A stretch of 35,604 bases of DNA from NCBI RefSeq assembly GCF_018614415.1, contig NZ_JAGGOO010000035.1, forward strand, positions 747 to 36,350. The letters are read 5' to 3'. Of the stretch, positions 6,752-15,667 are shown in pieces; position 1 is the stretch's first letter, and the number at the start of each line of letters is the position of its first letter. The stretch comes from Streptomyces sp. ISL-12. Its GTDB lineage: Bacteria; Actinomycetota; Actinomycetes; Streptomycetales; Streptomycetaceae. The position numbers and the translations under genes were made by a program. The notes below the pieces were generated by a model, which was not told the DNA's origin, did not search any database, and saw only the letters and a program-made list of their open reading frames with translations.

Positions 6752-7537
6752 ATGAGTTCTCTGCTGCTCCTGACCAACGCCCTCCAGCCGTCGACGGAGG
6801 TGCTGCCCGCCCTCGGACTGCTGCTGCACAACGTGCGCGTGGCCCCCGCGGAGGGCCCCGCCCTGGTGGACACCCCCGGGGCCGACGTGATCCTGATCGA
6901 CGGCCGCCGTGACCTGCCGCAGGTGCGCAGCCTGTGCCAGCTGCTGCGTTCCACCGGCCCCGGCTGTCCGCTGGTCCTGGTCGTCACCGAGGGCGGTCTC
7001 GCCGCCGTCACCGCCGACTGGGGCATCGACGACGTACTCCTGGACACCGCCGGACCGGCCGAGGTCGAGGCCCGGCTGCGCCTGGCGATGGGCCGCCAGC
7101 AGATCGTCGCCGACGACTCCCCGATGGAGATCCGCAACGGCGACCTGTCGGTCGACGAGGCGACGTACTCCGCCAAGCTCAAGGGCCGGGTGCTGGACCT
7201 GACCTTCAAGGAGTTCGAGCTGCTGAAGTACCTCGCGCAGCACCCGGGCCGGGTCTTCACCCGCGCCCAGCTCCTCCAGGAGGTCTGGGGCTACGACTAC
7301 TTCGGCGGCACCCGCACGGTCGACGTGCACGTACGGCGGCTGCGCGCCAAGCTCGGCCCCGAGCACGAGTCGCTGATCGGCACCGTGCGCAACGTCGGCT
7401 ACCGGTTCGTGACGCCCGAGAAGCCCGAGAAGCCGGCCCGCGCGGCGGAGGACGCCGACTCCGGGCGGGCGGCGGCGGACAGCGCGGCCGGGGCGGAGAG
7501 CGCCGCCGAGGTCGGCGAGGGTGCGACCAAGGTCTGA
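6752..7537 (+). CDS. glnR: GlnR, nitrogen-response regulator
   Basis: 261 residues, close to the family length. The N-terminal receiver-like domain (1-115) keeps Asp50 in VILIDGRRD but lacks the usual acidic pocket, as in GlnR, which works as a dimer without a paired kinase. A winged-helix DNA-binding domain follows at about 135-225 ([44 protein letters not shown]). The tail is low-complexity Ala/Glu. GlnR switches nitrogen-assimilation genes such as glnA and amtB. The ATG has an AGGAGGAA ribosome site; upstream codons do not look coding. Position next to mshD and the phosphate genes matches actinobacterial synteny. Confidence 0.95.
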   Translation: MSSLLLLTNALQPSTEVLPALGLLLHNVRVAPAEGPALVDTPGADVILIDGRRDLPQVRSLCQLLRSTGPGCPLVLVVTEGGLAAVTADWGIDDVLLDTAGPAEVEARLRLAMGRQQIVADDSPMEIRNGDLSVDEATYSAKLKGRVLDLTFKEFELLKYLAQHPGRVFTRAQLLQEVWGYDYFGGTRTVDVHVRRLRAKLGPEHESLIGTVRNVGYRFVTPEKPEKPARAAEDADSGRAAADSAAGAESAAEVGEGATKV

Positions 7538-7568
7538 CACGGCCTGCCCCTGGACTGGTCCATCCGCG

Positions 7569-7580
7569 TAGACTCCGCGC
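7569..7580 (+). promoter_or_regulatory. -10 box for a leaderless start (TAGACT)
   Basis: TAGACT at 7569-7574 fits TAnnnT and ends 6 nt before the GTG at 7581. No ribosome site precedes that GTG, so a leaderless mRNA starting at the codon is the simplest reading. A -35 box is not obvious. Confidence 0.5.
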
Positions 7581-8603
7581 GTGGCCAAGGTGACTCGGGA
7601 CGATGTGGCGCGGCTGGCAGGGACTTCCACTGCCGTGGTCAGCTATGTCATCAACAACGGACCCCGGCCGGTCGCCCCGGCCACGCGCGAGCGTGTCCTC
7701 GCCGCGATCAAGGAACTGGGGTACCGGCCGGACCGGGTCGCCCAGGCCATGGCGTCGCGCCGCACCGACCTCATAGGCCTGATCATCCCCGACGCCCGCC
7801 AGCCCTTCTTCGGGGAGATGGCGCACGCGGTCGAGTGGGCCGCCGCCGAGCGCGGCAAGATGGTGCTGGTCGGCAACACCGACTACGTGGCCGAGCGCGA
7901 GGTGCACTACCTGCGCGCCTTCCTCGGCATGCGGGTCTCGGGGCTGATCCTCGCCAGCCACGCGCTGAACGACCTGGCCGCCGCCGAGATCGAGGCCTGG
8001 GACGCCCGGGTCGTCCTGCTGCACGAGCGCCCCGAGGGGATCGACGAGGTGGCCGTCGTCACCGACGACCTCGGCGGCGCCCAGCTCGCCGTACGCCACC
8101 TGCTGGAACACGGCCACGACTACGTCGCCTGCATGGGCGGCACCGCCGAGACCCCGTCCGTCGGCGACCCCGTCTCCGACCACGTCGAGGGCTGGCGGCG
8201 CGCGATGCGGGAGGCCGGGCTGTCCACCGAGGGCCGGCTCTTCGAGGCGCCGTACAACCGCTACGACGCCTACCAGGTGGCCCTGGAGATCCTCGCCGGG
8301 CCGCGCCGCCCGCCCGCGATCTTCTGCTCCACCGACGACCAGGCGATCGGCGTGCTGCGCGCCGCCCGCGAACTGCGCCTGGACGTGCCGGGCGAGCTGG
8401 CGGTGGCCGGGTTCGACGACATCAAGGAGGCGGGGCTCGCCGACCCGGGCCTGACGACGGTCGCCTCCGACCGCTCCGCGATGGCCCGTGCGGCGGTGGA
8501 CCTCGTCCTCGACGACGGGCTGCGGATCGCCGGTTCGCGGCGCGAGCGGCTGAAGGTGTTCCCGTCCCGGCTGGTGGTCCGCCGGTCCTGCGGCTGCGGG
8601 TGA
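7581..8603 (+). CDS. LacI-family transcriptional regulator
   Basis: 340 residues. The N-terminal helix-turn-helix ([20 protein letters not shown], about 4-23) and hinge helix ([15 protein letters not shown]) are canonical, followed by a periplasmic-binding-protein-like effector domain from [13 protein letters not shown] at about residue 64 to the end, including [16 protein letters not shown] and VAGFDDI. The C-terminus ends in RRSCGCG, which is unusual. It would repress or activate sugar-use genes as a dimer, but no sugar operon is adjacent, so the ligand is unknown. It starts 43 bp after glnR from a GTG under its own leaderless promoter. Confidence 0.92.
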   Translation: MAKVTRDDVARLAGTSTAVVSYVINNGPRPVAPATRERVLAAIKELGYRPDRVAQAMASRRTDLIGLIIPDARQPFFGEMAHAVEWAAAERGKMVLVGNTDYVAEREVHYLRAFLGMRVSGLILASHALNDLAAAEIEAWDARVVLLHERPEGIDEVAVVTDDLGGAQLAVRHLLEHGHDYVACMGGTAETPSVGDPVSDHVEGWRRAMREAGLSTEGRLFEAPYNRYDAYQVALEILAGPRRPPAIFCSTDDQAIGVLRAARELRLDVPGELAVAGFDDIKEAGLADPGLTTVASDRSAMARAAVDLVLDDGLRIAGSRRERLKVFPSRLVVRRSCGCG

Positions 8604-8703
8604 CCCGCCTTCCCGGACGCTTTATATCGGGCATACGAGCTTCTGCCGGGCTTCTCAGTCAGCGCTCAGGAGCCTCTCATGGTCGGCCGTGATGCTCGTG
8701 GAC

Positions 8704-9789
8704 ATGACCGAGAGCATCCGCCGCGACGGCGAGTACGAGACCTCCGAGAACCCGTACGCCAACCCCTACGAGGGCGCCCAGCAGCACGCCTACGCTCAGC
8801 AGACCGCCGCGGAGGGTGAGTACCAGACCTCCGCCGTGAACCCCGAGTGGCCGCCCCCGCCGGCGCAGCCGCCCGTCGCGCTCGCCGTGGACGGGGCTCC
8901 GAAGAAGCGCGCCCGGCGCCCCTTCGCCCTGCTGGCCGCGGTGGCGATCGTCGCGGCGGCGGTCGGCGGCGGCACCGCCTACGGCATCCAGGAGCTGACC
9001 GGCAGCGACACCGTCGTCTCCAGCTCCACCAGCGCCAGCGTGGTGCCGTCCAGCCAGAAGGGCACGGTCTCCGGGGTCGCCAAGGCGGTCAGCCCGAGCA
9101 TCGTCGAGATCAGCGCCACCTCGTCCGCCGGTTCCTCCACCGGCTCCGGCGTGATCATCACCAGTGACGGCGAGATCATCACCAACAACCACGTCGTCTC
9201 CGGCGCCACCTCCGTCAAGGTCTCCACCAGCGACGGCAAGGAGTACACCGCCGAGGTCGTCGGCACCGACGCCTCCAAGGACCTGGCCCTGATCAAGCTC
9301 CAGGACGCCTCCGGGCTGACGGCGGCGACCCTCGGCGACTCGGACGGCGTGCAGGTCGGTGACGAGGTCGTGGCGATCGGCTCCCCCGAGGGCCTGACCG
9401 GCACGGTGACCAGCGGCATCGTCTCCGCCCTCAACCGTGACGTGACCGTCTCCACGGACGAGAGCCAGCAGCAGCAACAGCAGCAGGGCGGCGGCAGCGG
9501 TCAGTGGCCGTTCGAGTTCGGCGGCCAGGAGTTCAACGGCGACACCGGCTCGTCCACGACGACGTACAAGGCGATCCAGACCGACGCCTCCCTCAACCCG
9601 GGCAACTCCGGCGGCGCTCTGATCGACATGAACGGCAACATCATCGGCATCAACTCCGCGATGTACTCGGCCTCCGGCTCCTCCTCGTCCTCGTCCGAGG
9701 CGGGCAGCGTGGGCCTGGGCTTCGCGATCCCGATCAACACCGTCAAGGCCGACCTGGACACCCTGCGGGCCGGCGGCACCGACAGCTGA
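8704..9789 (+). CDS. membrane-anchored HtrA/PepD-type serine protease without PDZ domain
   Basis: 361 residues from the ATG at 8704. A Tyr/Glu/Pro-rich cytoplasmic tail (1-68) and basic patch KKRARR precede one helix (74-92), so the protease faces outward. The chymotrypsin-fold triad is His163 (TNNHVV), Asp193 (SKDLALIKL) and Ser302 (NPGNSGGAL). A Gln-rich run (255-261) and Gly/Ser linker sit in a surface loop. The chain ends soon after the protease domain, so the PDZ domain of typical HtrA is missing. Two-component genes follow closely, as with mycobacterial pepD and mprAB, suggesting envelope-stress proteolysis. No good ribosome site precedes this ATG; upstream ATGs at 8689 and 8692 are in frame. 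Confidence 0.9.
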   Translation: MTESIRRDGEYETSENPYANPYEGAQQHAYAQQTAAEGEYQTSAVNPEWPPPPAQPPVALAVDGAPKKRARRPFALLAAVAIVAAAVGGGTAYGIQELTGSDTVVSSSTSASVVPSSQKGTVSGVAKAVSPSIVEISATSSAGSSTGSGVIITSDGEIITNNHVVSGATSVKVSTSDGKEYTAEVVGTDASKDLALIKLQDASGLTAATLGDSDGVQVGDEVVAIGSPEGLTGTVTSGIVSALNRDVTVSTDESQQQQQQQGGGSGQWPFEFGGQEFNGDTGSSTTTYKAIQTDASLNPGNSGGALIDMNGNIIGINSAMYSASGSSSSSSEAGSVGLGFAIPINTVKADLDTLRAGGTDS

Positions 9790-9800
9790 GGAGCAGCGCC

Positions 9801-9974
9801 ATGATCGAGCAGGTCTCCCATCCGGTCACCGGCACCGACCCGGCCGGGTTCGCCCTGGCCCTGGAGGTGGCGTCGGCACTGCACCCGCCGGCGCCCCGGG
9901 CTCCCGAGCTGGCGCCCCGCCGCCCCCGCGCCCACCGGGCCCCGGCCCGCCGCCGCGGCGCCGTACGCGGCTGA
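9801..9974 (+). CDS. small hypothetical protein (57 aa)
   Basis: The ATG at 9801 is preceded by GAGGAG seven bases upstream and lies 11 bp behind the protease stop, on the same strand. The product begins MIEQVSHPVTGTDPAGFALAL, with one short amphipathic segment, and ends in a Pro/Arg-rich basic tail. I recognise no family. The good ribosome site and its place between the protease and the response regulator favour a real gene in the same operon, but codon evidence over such a length is limited. Confidence 0.55.
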   Translation: MIEQVSHPVTGTDPAGFALALEVASALHPPAPRAPELAPRRPRAHRAPARRRGAVRG

Positions 9975-10036
9975 GTCCCCGCTTACGCTGAAGGGGTCCA
10001 GCCCCGTCCCCCACCGCACCCGAGGAACACCGAGCC

Positions 10037-10774
10037 ATGAGCCCCGCAGACGGCGACCGTGACACCCAGCGCATCCTGATCGTCGACGACGAACCGGCGG
10101 TCCGTGAAGCCCTCCAGCGCAGCCTCGCCTTCGAGGGGTACGACACCGAGGTCGCCGTGGACGGCGCCGACGCCCTGCAGAAGGCGGCGGCGTACCGGCC
10201 CGACCTGCTGATCCTCGACATCCAGATGCCGCGGATGGACGGCCTGACCGCCGCCCGCCGCATCCGCGCCACCGGCGACACCACCCCGATCCTGATGCTG
10301 ACCGCCCGCGACACCGTCGGCGACCGGGTCACCGGCCTGGACGCCGGCGCCGACGACTACCTGGTCAAGCCCTTCGAGCTGGACGAGCTCTTCGCCCGCG
10401 TCCGGGCCCTGCTGCGCCGCAGCTCCTACGCGGCGGCGCAGGCCGCCACCGCCGACGAGAACGACGACGTCCTCGCCTTCGCCGACCTCACCATGGACCT
10501 GTCCACCCGCGAGGTCACCCGCGCCGGACGCTCCGTCGAGCTGACCCGCACCGAGTTCACCCTCCTGGAGATGTTCATGGCGCACCCGCGCCAGGTCCTC
10601 ACCCGGGAGCAGATCCTCAAGGCGGTCTGGGGCTTCGACTTCGAGCCGTCGTCCAACTCCCTCGACGTGTACGTGATGTACCTGCGCCGCAAGACCGAGG
10701 CGGGCGGCGAGCCGCGCCTGGTCCACACCGTGCGCGGCGTCGGGTACGTGCTGCGCCAGGGCGGCGCGGAGTGA
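10037..10774 (+). CDS. OmpR-family response regulator, MprA-like
   Basis: 245 residues. The receiver domain (about 13-125) has the acidic pair in LIVDDEP, phosphoacceptor Asp61 in [13 protein letters not shown], the Thr of LMLTARD and the Lys of YLVKPF. A winged helix follows (about 145-242: [51 protein letters not shown]). Receiver wording is close to mycobacterial MprA. The ATG has a GAGGA site. The histidine kinase overlaps its stop by 4 bp, so the pair is translationally coupled. Target genes likely include the protease just upstream, by analogy with MprA and pepD. Confidence 0.93.
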   Translation: MSPADGDRDTQRILIVDDEPAVREALQRSLAFEGYDTEVAVDGADALQKAAAYRPDLLILDIQMPRMDGLTAARRIRATGDTTPILMLTARDTVGDRVTGLDAGADDYLVKPFELDELFARVRALLRRSSYAAAQAATADENDDVLAFADLTMDLSTREVTRAGRSVELTRTEFTLLEMFMAHPRQVLTREQILKAVWGFDFEPSSNSLDVYVMYLRRKTEAGGEPRLVHTVRGVGYVLRQGGAE

Positions 10775-12246
10775 TCAAGCGGCTGCGCTCCCTGCCCCTG
10801 CGCTCGCGGCTGGCCCTGCTGGTCGCGGCGGCGGTGGCCTTCGCGGTGGCGGCCGTGTCGGTGACGTGCTGGTTCATCGTGCAGGGGAAGCTGTACGACC
10901 AGCTGGACGCCGATCTGCGCAAGGCCACGGCCCTCACCGACCCCAAGCAGGTCGGCCAGATCCGGGAGGCCCTCGCCACCTGCACGCAGACCCCCCGCGA
11001 GGGCGGTTTCGGCACCACCTACTCGCAGATCGTCACCGCCGACGGCACCACCTGCCTGTTCACCAACTCCTACGGCGAGGTCAAGGTGACCGACGCCGAC
11101 GAGGAGGTGATGCAGCAGTCCTCGGCCGGTGAGGGCATCCTGCGCAACGGCACCGCCGAGGACGGCAAGGCCCTGCGCGTGCTCACGGTGTCGCTGCCGC
11201 TGACCGACCAGCGCACCCAGGCCCGTGCCGACGCGGTCCTCATCGCCGCCGTCCCCCTGGACGGCACCCAGTCGACCCTGAACGACCTGGCCCTGCTCCT
11301 CCTCCTCGTCTCCGGCGTCGGCGTGATCGGCGCCGGCGCGGCGGGTCTCGCCGTCGCCCGCGCCGGACTGCGCCCCGTCGACAAACTCACCGAGGCCGTC
11401 GAGCACGTCGCCCGCACCGAGGACCTGAGCGTCCGCATCCCGGTGGACGACGACAGCGAGGACGAGATCGCCCGCCTCTCGCACTCGTTCAACTCCATGA
11501 CGTCGTCCCTGGCCAACTCCCGCGAACTGCAACAGCAGCTGATCGCGGACGCGGGACATGAGCTGCGTACGCCGTTGACGTCACTCCGGACCAACATCGA
11601 ACTCCTCACCCGCAGCGAGGAGACCGGCCGCCCGCTCCCCGAGGCCGACCGCAAGGCGCTGCTCGCCTCGGTGAAGGCGCAGATGACGGAACTGGCCGCC
11701 CTCATCGGCGACCTCCAGGAACTCTCCCGCCCCGACACCGGCCAGCACGCGGGCCGCACCCAGATCGTCGCCTGGCAGGAGACCGTCGAGTCGGCCCTGC
11801 GCCGGGCCCGCCTGCGCGGCCCCGAGCTGACCATCACGGCGGACGTCGAACCCTGGTACGTACGCGCCGAGCCGGCCGCGCTGGAACGGGCGGTGGTCAA
11901 CATCCTCGACAACGCCGTGAAGTTCAGCCCCGAGGGCGGCACGATCGACGTCCGTCTGACCGCCGGCACGCTCACGGTCCGCGACCACGGTCCCGGCATC
12001 TCCGCGTCCGAACTTCCCCACGTCTTCGACCGCTTCTGGCGCTCGGAGTCGGCCCGCTCCCTCCCCGGCTCGGGCCTCGGCCTGTCCATCGTGGCCCGCA
12101 CGGTCCAGCAGGCGGGCGGCGAGGTCACCCTCGCCCCGGCCCCCGAGGGCGACGGCACGGTGGCGACGATCCGGCTGCCGGGGGCACCGGTACCGCCTCC
12201 GGAGTCCTCGCCGGACGGGGACGGGGGTGACGGGGGTCAGGGATGA
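10771..12246 (+). CDS. sensor histidine kinase, MprB-like
   Basis: 491 residues from a GTG that overlaps the regulator stop (GTGA). Layout: helix 1 (about 13-38), extracytoplasmic sensor region (39-170) containing two Cys (71 and 95), helix 2 (171-197), HAMP (198-250), then HisKA with the phosphorylated His263 in [14 protein letters not shown]. The ATP-binding domain shows the N box [12 protein letters not shown]1 DHGPGIS, F box VFDRFW and G2 GSGLGLSIV. The tail is Pro/Gly-rich. It should sense an envelope signal and phosphorylate the adjacent regulator. The two sensor Cys residues could form a disulfide, which is inference. Confidence 0.93.
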   Translation: MIKRLRSLPLRSRLALLVAAAVAFAVAAVSVTCWFIVQGKLYDQLDADLRKATALTDPKQVGQIREALATCTQTPREGGFGTTYSQIVTADGTTCLFTNSYGEVKVTDADEEVMQQSSAGEGILRNGTAEDGKALRVLTVSLPLTDQRTQARADAVLIAAVPLDGTQSTLNDLALLLLLVSGVGVIGAGAAGLAVARAGLRPVDKLTEAVEHVARTEDLSVRIPVDDDSEDEIARLSHSFNSMTSSLANSRELQQQLIADAGHELRTPLTSLRTNIELLTRSEETGRPLPEADRKALLASVKAQMTELAALIGDLQELSRPDTGQHAGRTQIVAWQETVESALRRARLRGPELTITADVEPWYVRAEPAALERAVVNILDNAVKFSPEGGTIDVRLTAGTLTVRDHGPGISASELPHVFDRFWRSESARSLPGSGLGLSIVARTVQQAGGEVTLAPAPEGDGTVATIRLPGAPVPPPESSPDGDGGDGGQG

Positions 12247-12250
12247 GGGC

Positions 12251-12577
12251 TCACTGCCAGAAGATCTCTTCCACGACGAGCTGTGGGTCCTCGACGCGAC
12301 GCACGAACGTGTAGATCAACCAGCCGTGCCCCTCGTCGAAGAAGAAGATCCGGGCCCCCTTGGGATCGCTCGACCGCACCGGTCCGACCCTCATGCCGGT
12401 GGGGAGATCCGCGTCGGCCTCGATGCCACGGAAGTACGGATCTTCCGCCGTGACCAGCTCGGCGCGCACCGCGTCGACGATCTTCCGCACCTCCTCGGGA
12501 AGTGCGTCGCGGGCCGCCTGGGCCTTGAGCGTCCAGTCCATCTGCCAAGGCGGCCCCATGAACCCGTCGGCGGTCAC
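12251..12577 (-). CDS. RelE/ParE-like small protein (putative toxin)
   Basis: 108 residues from a GTG that overlaps the stop of the DUF6247 gene (GTGA). The pattern follows the RelE/ParE fold: an early Trp strand (MDWTLKAQAARDAL), a basic amphipathic helix with LPEEVRKIVDAVRAEL, a short spacer, then MRVGPVRSSD, ARIFFFDEGHGWLIYTFV and a closing VVEEIFW strand. Length is typical for RelE-type toxins, which cleave mRNA at the ribosome. I cannot identify catalytic residues with certainty. Coupling to an upstream small partner supports a toxin-antitoxin pair with the antitoxin first. Function is inferred, not shown. Confidence 0.65.
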   Translation of the reverse strand: MTADGFMGPPWQMDWTLKAQAARDALPEEVRKIVDAVRAELVTAEDPYFRGIEADADLPTGMRVGPVRSSDPKGARIFFFDEGHGWLIYTFVRRVEDPQLVVEEIFWQ

Positions 12578-12921
12578 TGACCGGGCTCCACTCGCTGTGC
12601 CTGGTAGCGGATATTGGACGCCTCTTCGAGGAGTGCCCTGGCCTGGGTGAGGTCCGCCGACTCCCCCGCACGGTGCTCAAGATCCCTCAGATGGGCCTCC
12701 AGCGCGGGATCCCGAGCGATCGCGTACGCCCCCCACCAGCGAGCCATGAACGCGGGCACCGTGCTGATGTCGTAAGCCTCGGAGACGGCCCACGTCCAAT
12801 GCTCGTCGAAGTCGGTGAGCAGGTGCGGGGCGTACTGGGCGATCGCCGCACGCAGCGCCTTGGGGCTCCGCTCCGGCATGGGCGGGACGGCCGCTCGGGA
12901 GTCCGAGGCGTGGACGCTCAT
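12574..12921 (-). CDS. DUF6247-type protein (putative antitoxin partner)
   Basis: 115 residues with an AAGGAGG ribosome site about 10 nt before the ATG at 12921. The central block MPERSPKALRAAIAQYAPHLLTDFDEHW is typical of the short Streptomyces proteins classed as DUF6247, followed by a Trp-rich helix FMARWWGAYAIA and a charged C-terminal helix. It overlaps the RelE-like gene downstream by 4 bp. DUF6247 genes often precede small toxin-like partners, so an antitoxin role is reasonable, but no DNA-binding motif is evident. Confidence 0.7.
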   Translation of the reverse strand: MSVHASDSRAAVPPMPERSPKALRAAIAQYAPHLLTDFDEHWTWAVSEAYDISTVPAFMARWWGAYAIARDPALEAHLRDLEHRAGESADLTQARALLEEASNIRYQAQRVEPGQ

Positions 12922-13022
12922 GATCGATGTGCCTCCTTCGGTGCGCCGTGTCTACGACCATAGCCGCAGCGTCGGAAGCCCGACGCCGTACCGCGCGCCT
13001 TCGACCAGGATCACGCGTCGCC

Positions 13023-13361
13023 TCAGGTGCAGCCGAGCATCCCCGGGGAGTCGATGTCGACCGCGAGGAAGCCGGGCGGGTAGGCGTCCTCCTGGGCGGT
13101 CAGGATGATCGACATGCCCCCGGACTCCAGGTGCGGGGTGGCCACGTAGAGGGCGTGGCAGAGGTCGGCGCCGCCCCACCCGTCCCGGATCATGCCGCCC
13201 ACCGTGACGGCCGCCACCCGCTCCGCGATCTGCTCGGCCGTCGGCTCCCGCGAAGCGAGCTGCTCGACGAGCTTCCCGAGCGTCACGCCCCGCTCCCTGG
13301 CCAGCTGCGCGAGGTGGTCGCGGGCCTCGCGGGACACCTGGATGGTTGTGGTGTCTGCCAT
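13023..13361 (-). CDS. ribbon-helix-helix antitoxin-like N-terminus with PIN-like tail
   Basis: 112 residues from the ATG at 13361; an ATG at 13382 is an alternative. Residues 1-40 (MADTTTIQVSREARDHLAQL, then GVTLGKLVEQLA) are a clear ribbon-helix-helix DNA-binding module of the VapB type. The second half (ADLCHALYVA, MSIILTAQEDAYPP, LAVDID) resembles the last third of PIN-domain proteins, where an Asp precedes a helix and the text VLTA-Y-VDI follows. The acidic residues of the PIN N-terminal part are missing. It may be a fused remnant of a vapBC pair or a distinct family. The 5' half is secure, the tail reading is tentative. Confidence 0.6.
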   Translation of the reverse strand: MADTTTIQVSREARDHLAQLARERGVTLGKLVEQLASREPTAEQIAERVAAVTVGGMIRDGWGGADLCHALYVATPHLESGGMSIILTAQEDAYPPGFLAVDIDSPGMLGCT

Positions 13362-13462
13362 ACGTCGCCATAGCGCCGCCATGCCCGGACGCGGCAACCT
13401 CGTGCCGCTCGGCTGCGACCTGCGGGTGTCATGTACGCCCTCGCACTGATCGGAAGCAGCAG

Positions 13463-14545
13463 ATGAGCCACCCCCATGGCCGCACCGCCCTGACCGCTCT
13501 CCTCCCGCTGACCCTGACCGCCGCCACCCTGGCCTACGCGACGGAGGCGAACGGGCCCGTCGTCACGGACGCCGTGAGCGCCGCCGCGACCACCCTCACC
13601 GTCGCCAAGGATGGCTCCGCCCAGTACACGACCGTGCAGGCCGCGGTGAACGCCGTACCGGCCAACAACGCCTCCCGCGTCGTCATCGCCGTCGCGCCGG
13701 GCACGTACCGCGAGCTGGTCAAGGTCCCCTCCGACAAGCCGCACGTCACCATCCAGGGCACGGGCGCCTCCCGCAAGGACACGGTGATCGTCTACAACAA
13801 CGCGGCCGGCACGCAGAAGCCCGACGGCTCCGGGACCTACGGCACCGGCGGCAGCGCCACGGTCGCCGTCGAGGCGGACGACTTCCAGGCCCGCAACCTC
13901 TCCATCACCAACGACTTCGACGAGGCCGCCAACCAGTCCCTCTCCGGTCACCAGGCGGTCGCCCTGCGCACGGCGGCCGACAAGGTCTTCCTGGACGGCG
14001 TCATCGTCACCGGCGACCAGGACACCCTGCTCCTCGACACCGCCGCCAAGGACAAGCTGGGCCGCGTCTACGTCTCGGACTCCTACGTCCTCGGCAACGT
14101 CGACTTCATCTTCGGCCGCGCCACGGCGGTGATCGACCGCTCCGTCATCACCCTGCGCAAGCGGTGGGACGGTTCCTCCGCCGGTTACGTCACCGCCCCC
14201 AGCACGGCCGCCGACCGCAAGAGCATCCTCATCGCCAACTCCACGGTCAACGGCGACGTGTCCAGCGGGTCCTTCTATCTCGGCCGCCCCTGGCACGCGG
14301 GCGGCGACGCGACCCTCGACCCCCAGACGACGGTCCGCAACACCAACCTCAGCGCGGCGGTCAAGTCGACGCCGTGGACCGACATGAGCGGCTTCTCCTG
14401 GAAGGCCGACCGCTTCGCCGAGTACAAGAACACCGGCGCGGGCGCGGGCTCCGCCAGCACCGACCGCCCCTTCCTGACCGACGCCCAGGCAGCCGGCCAG
14501 GAGGTCGCGGACTGGCTCGGCGACTGGACGCCTACGGCATCCTGA
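13463..14545 (+). CDS. secreted pectinesterase (carbohydrate esterase family 8)
   Basis: 360 residues with a Sec-type signal peptide (LTALLPLTLTAATLAYA, cleavage near 26-40). The right-handed beta-helix of CE8 enzymes follows, with GTYRE (80-84), SGHQAVAL (161-168), catalytic acid/base Asp187 in GDQDTL, nucleophile Asp214 in VDFIFGRA, and Arg275 in LGRPWH. It removes methyl esters from homogalacturonan outside the cell, preparing plant pectin for lyases. CGGAAG precedes the ATG. It converges on the DUF397 gene with a 14-bp overlap. No other pectin gene is nearby, so it looks like a stand-alone insertion in a variable stretch. Confidence 0.93.
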   Translation: MSHPHGRTALTALLPLTLTAATLAYATEANGPVVTDAVSAAATTLTVAKDGSAQYTTVQAAVNAVPANNASRVVIAVAPGTYRELVKVPSDKPHVTIQGTGASRKDTVIVYNNAAGTQKPDGSGTYGTGGSATVAVEADDFQARNLSITNDFDEAANQSLSGHQAVALRTAADKVFLDGVIVTGDQDTLLLDTAAKDKLGRVYVSDSYVLGNVDFIFGRATAVIDRSVITLRKRWDGSSAGYVTAPSTAADRKSILIANSTVNGDVSSGSFYLGRPWHAGGDATLDPQTTVRNTNLSAAVKSTPWTDMSGFSWKADRFAEYKNTGAGAGSASTDRPFLTDAQAAGQEVADWLGDWTPTAS

Positions 14546-14732
14546 CCCCACCTACAAACGCCGCCCAGGCGTCCCGCCCGAACACGATCACCGCCCCGTC
14601 CGTGACTTTGCTGTCTCGGACGGGGACGAGGGTGGAGGTGCCCTCGGCTATCTCGACGCAGTTCGTTCCGCCGCCGTCGCTGTAGGACGACTTGCGCCAA
14701 GTGACGCCGGTCAGGTCGGACATCCCGTTCAT
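14532..14732 (-). CDS. DUF397 protein
   Basis: 66 residues from the ATG at 14732, which overlaps the stop of the XRE gene (ATGA) and has AAGGAG upstream. The hallmark WRKSSYSDGGGTNCVEIAE is followed by a VPVRDSK strand and FGRDAWAAFV. DUF397 proteins are small partners of XRE/DUF5753 regulators, as in the BldB-type and WhiJ-like families of Streptomyces, where the pair controls development or antibiotic production. The coupling seen here supports a working pair. Confidence 0.92.
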   Translation of the reverse strand: MNGMSDLTGVTWRKSSYSDGGGTNCVEIAEGTSTLVPVRDSKVTDGAVIVFGRDAWAAFVGGVRMP

Positions 14733-15553
14733 GATCTGCACTCCTTCAGCAGGCGCTTGATGAACGCCGTAGACTCCGCCGGGGTCAGGGCAGCATCCCT
14801 GACGAGATCGTAGGACAAGCGGAAGGCCATGACCTTGTCCGGATCGTCGATCACCTCACCGAAGCCGTTGCCCTCCACGTAGGCCACCGGGTCACCGCTC
14901 CGCTGCCAGAAGAGCCAGAGATGGCTGTCCATGAGAGCGTGCACGCCGGCCGCGTAGGGCAGCACCTGGAGAGCGACAGACGGCAGTTCCGACGCGTCGA
15001 CCAGGTGCGACAGCTGGTCCGCCCAGACTTTGGCGTCGGGGACGGGACGGCGTACCGCACCCTCGTCCAGGATCACGCGCACGCTCGGCGTCGGTTGCCG
15101 GTACAACAGCTCCTGCCGTCCCATGCGCGCGGTCACCTGTTCCTCTACTTCCGGTCCGTTACCGGACGTTGCCGCAGTCCCGGACAACACCGCCCGCGCG
15201 TACTCCTCCGTCTGCAACAAGCCCGGCACCCGGAGCTGGAACATCCACATGATCCGGGCCGTGTCCTCCAGCTCCATGAACCCCCTGTACTTGTCCTTAA
15301 AGACCTCCTTGCGCGCATCCCGCCACAGGCCGACCAACAGGTCCCCCGAGCCGTGGTACCGGTCCAGGTCCTCCATGACCGCCCGCTTGGACAGCCGTTC
15401 ACCCGTCTCCAGGCGGTACAGGTAGCTCTTGTCGTACGACGTCTCCTCGGCGAGCTGCCCCAGTGACTTGCCCGCCTTCTCGCGCAGAAAACGAAGCGTC
15501 CGCCCCAAGAGCACGCGCTTCGACACCCCTTCACCGAGCGAGTGTTCGTCCAT
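14729..15553 (-). CDS. XRE-family regulator with DUF5753 domain
   Basis: 274 residues from the ATG at 15553, with GGGGGCGG just before it. The helix-turn-helix lies at about 16-70 (LGRTLRFLREKAGKSLGQLA, YDKSYLYRLETGERL). The DUF5753 body follows with VPGLLQTEEYARAVL, RMGRQELLYR, VILDEGAVRRP, LQVLPYAAGVHALMD and YVEGNG. This is the standard WhiJ-like Streptomyces regulator, coupled to a DUF397 gene. A divergent 93-aa gene begins about 115 bp away, so the regulator may bind that gap. The target is unknown. Confidence 0.92.
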   Translation of the reverse strand: MDEHSLGEGVSKRVLLGRTLRFLREKAGKSLGQLAEETSYDKSYLYRLETGERLSKRAVMEDLDRYHGSGDLLVGLWRDARKEVFKDKYRGFMELEDTARIMWMFQLRVPGLLQTEEYARAVLSGTAATSGNGPEVEEQVTARMGRQELLYRQPTPSVRVILDEGAVRRPVPDAKVWADQLSHLVDASELPSVALQVLPYAAGVHALMDSHLWLFWQRSGDPVAYVEGNGFGEVIDDPDKVMAFRLSYDLVRDAALTPAESTAFIKRLLKECRS

Positions 15554-15667
15554 GCCGCCCCCTCTCCCTTGCCTGGCGCACCGACAACGCCAGCCCTCTT
15601 CACGAGAGTACGCACGGACAGTGACAGTGGAGACGCGAACCGTAATCATGCGTGCGAGGAGCCCCCC

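Noticed and set aside
12952..13371. Minus-strand frame overlapping the ribbon-helix-helix gene
   Set aside because: Arg/Gly-rich product with no motif; the other frame carries a clear DNA-binding module.
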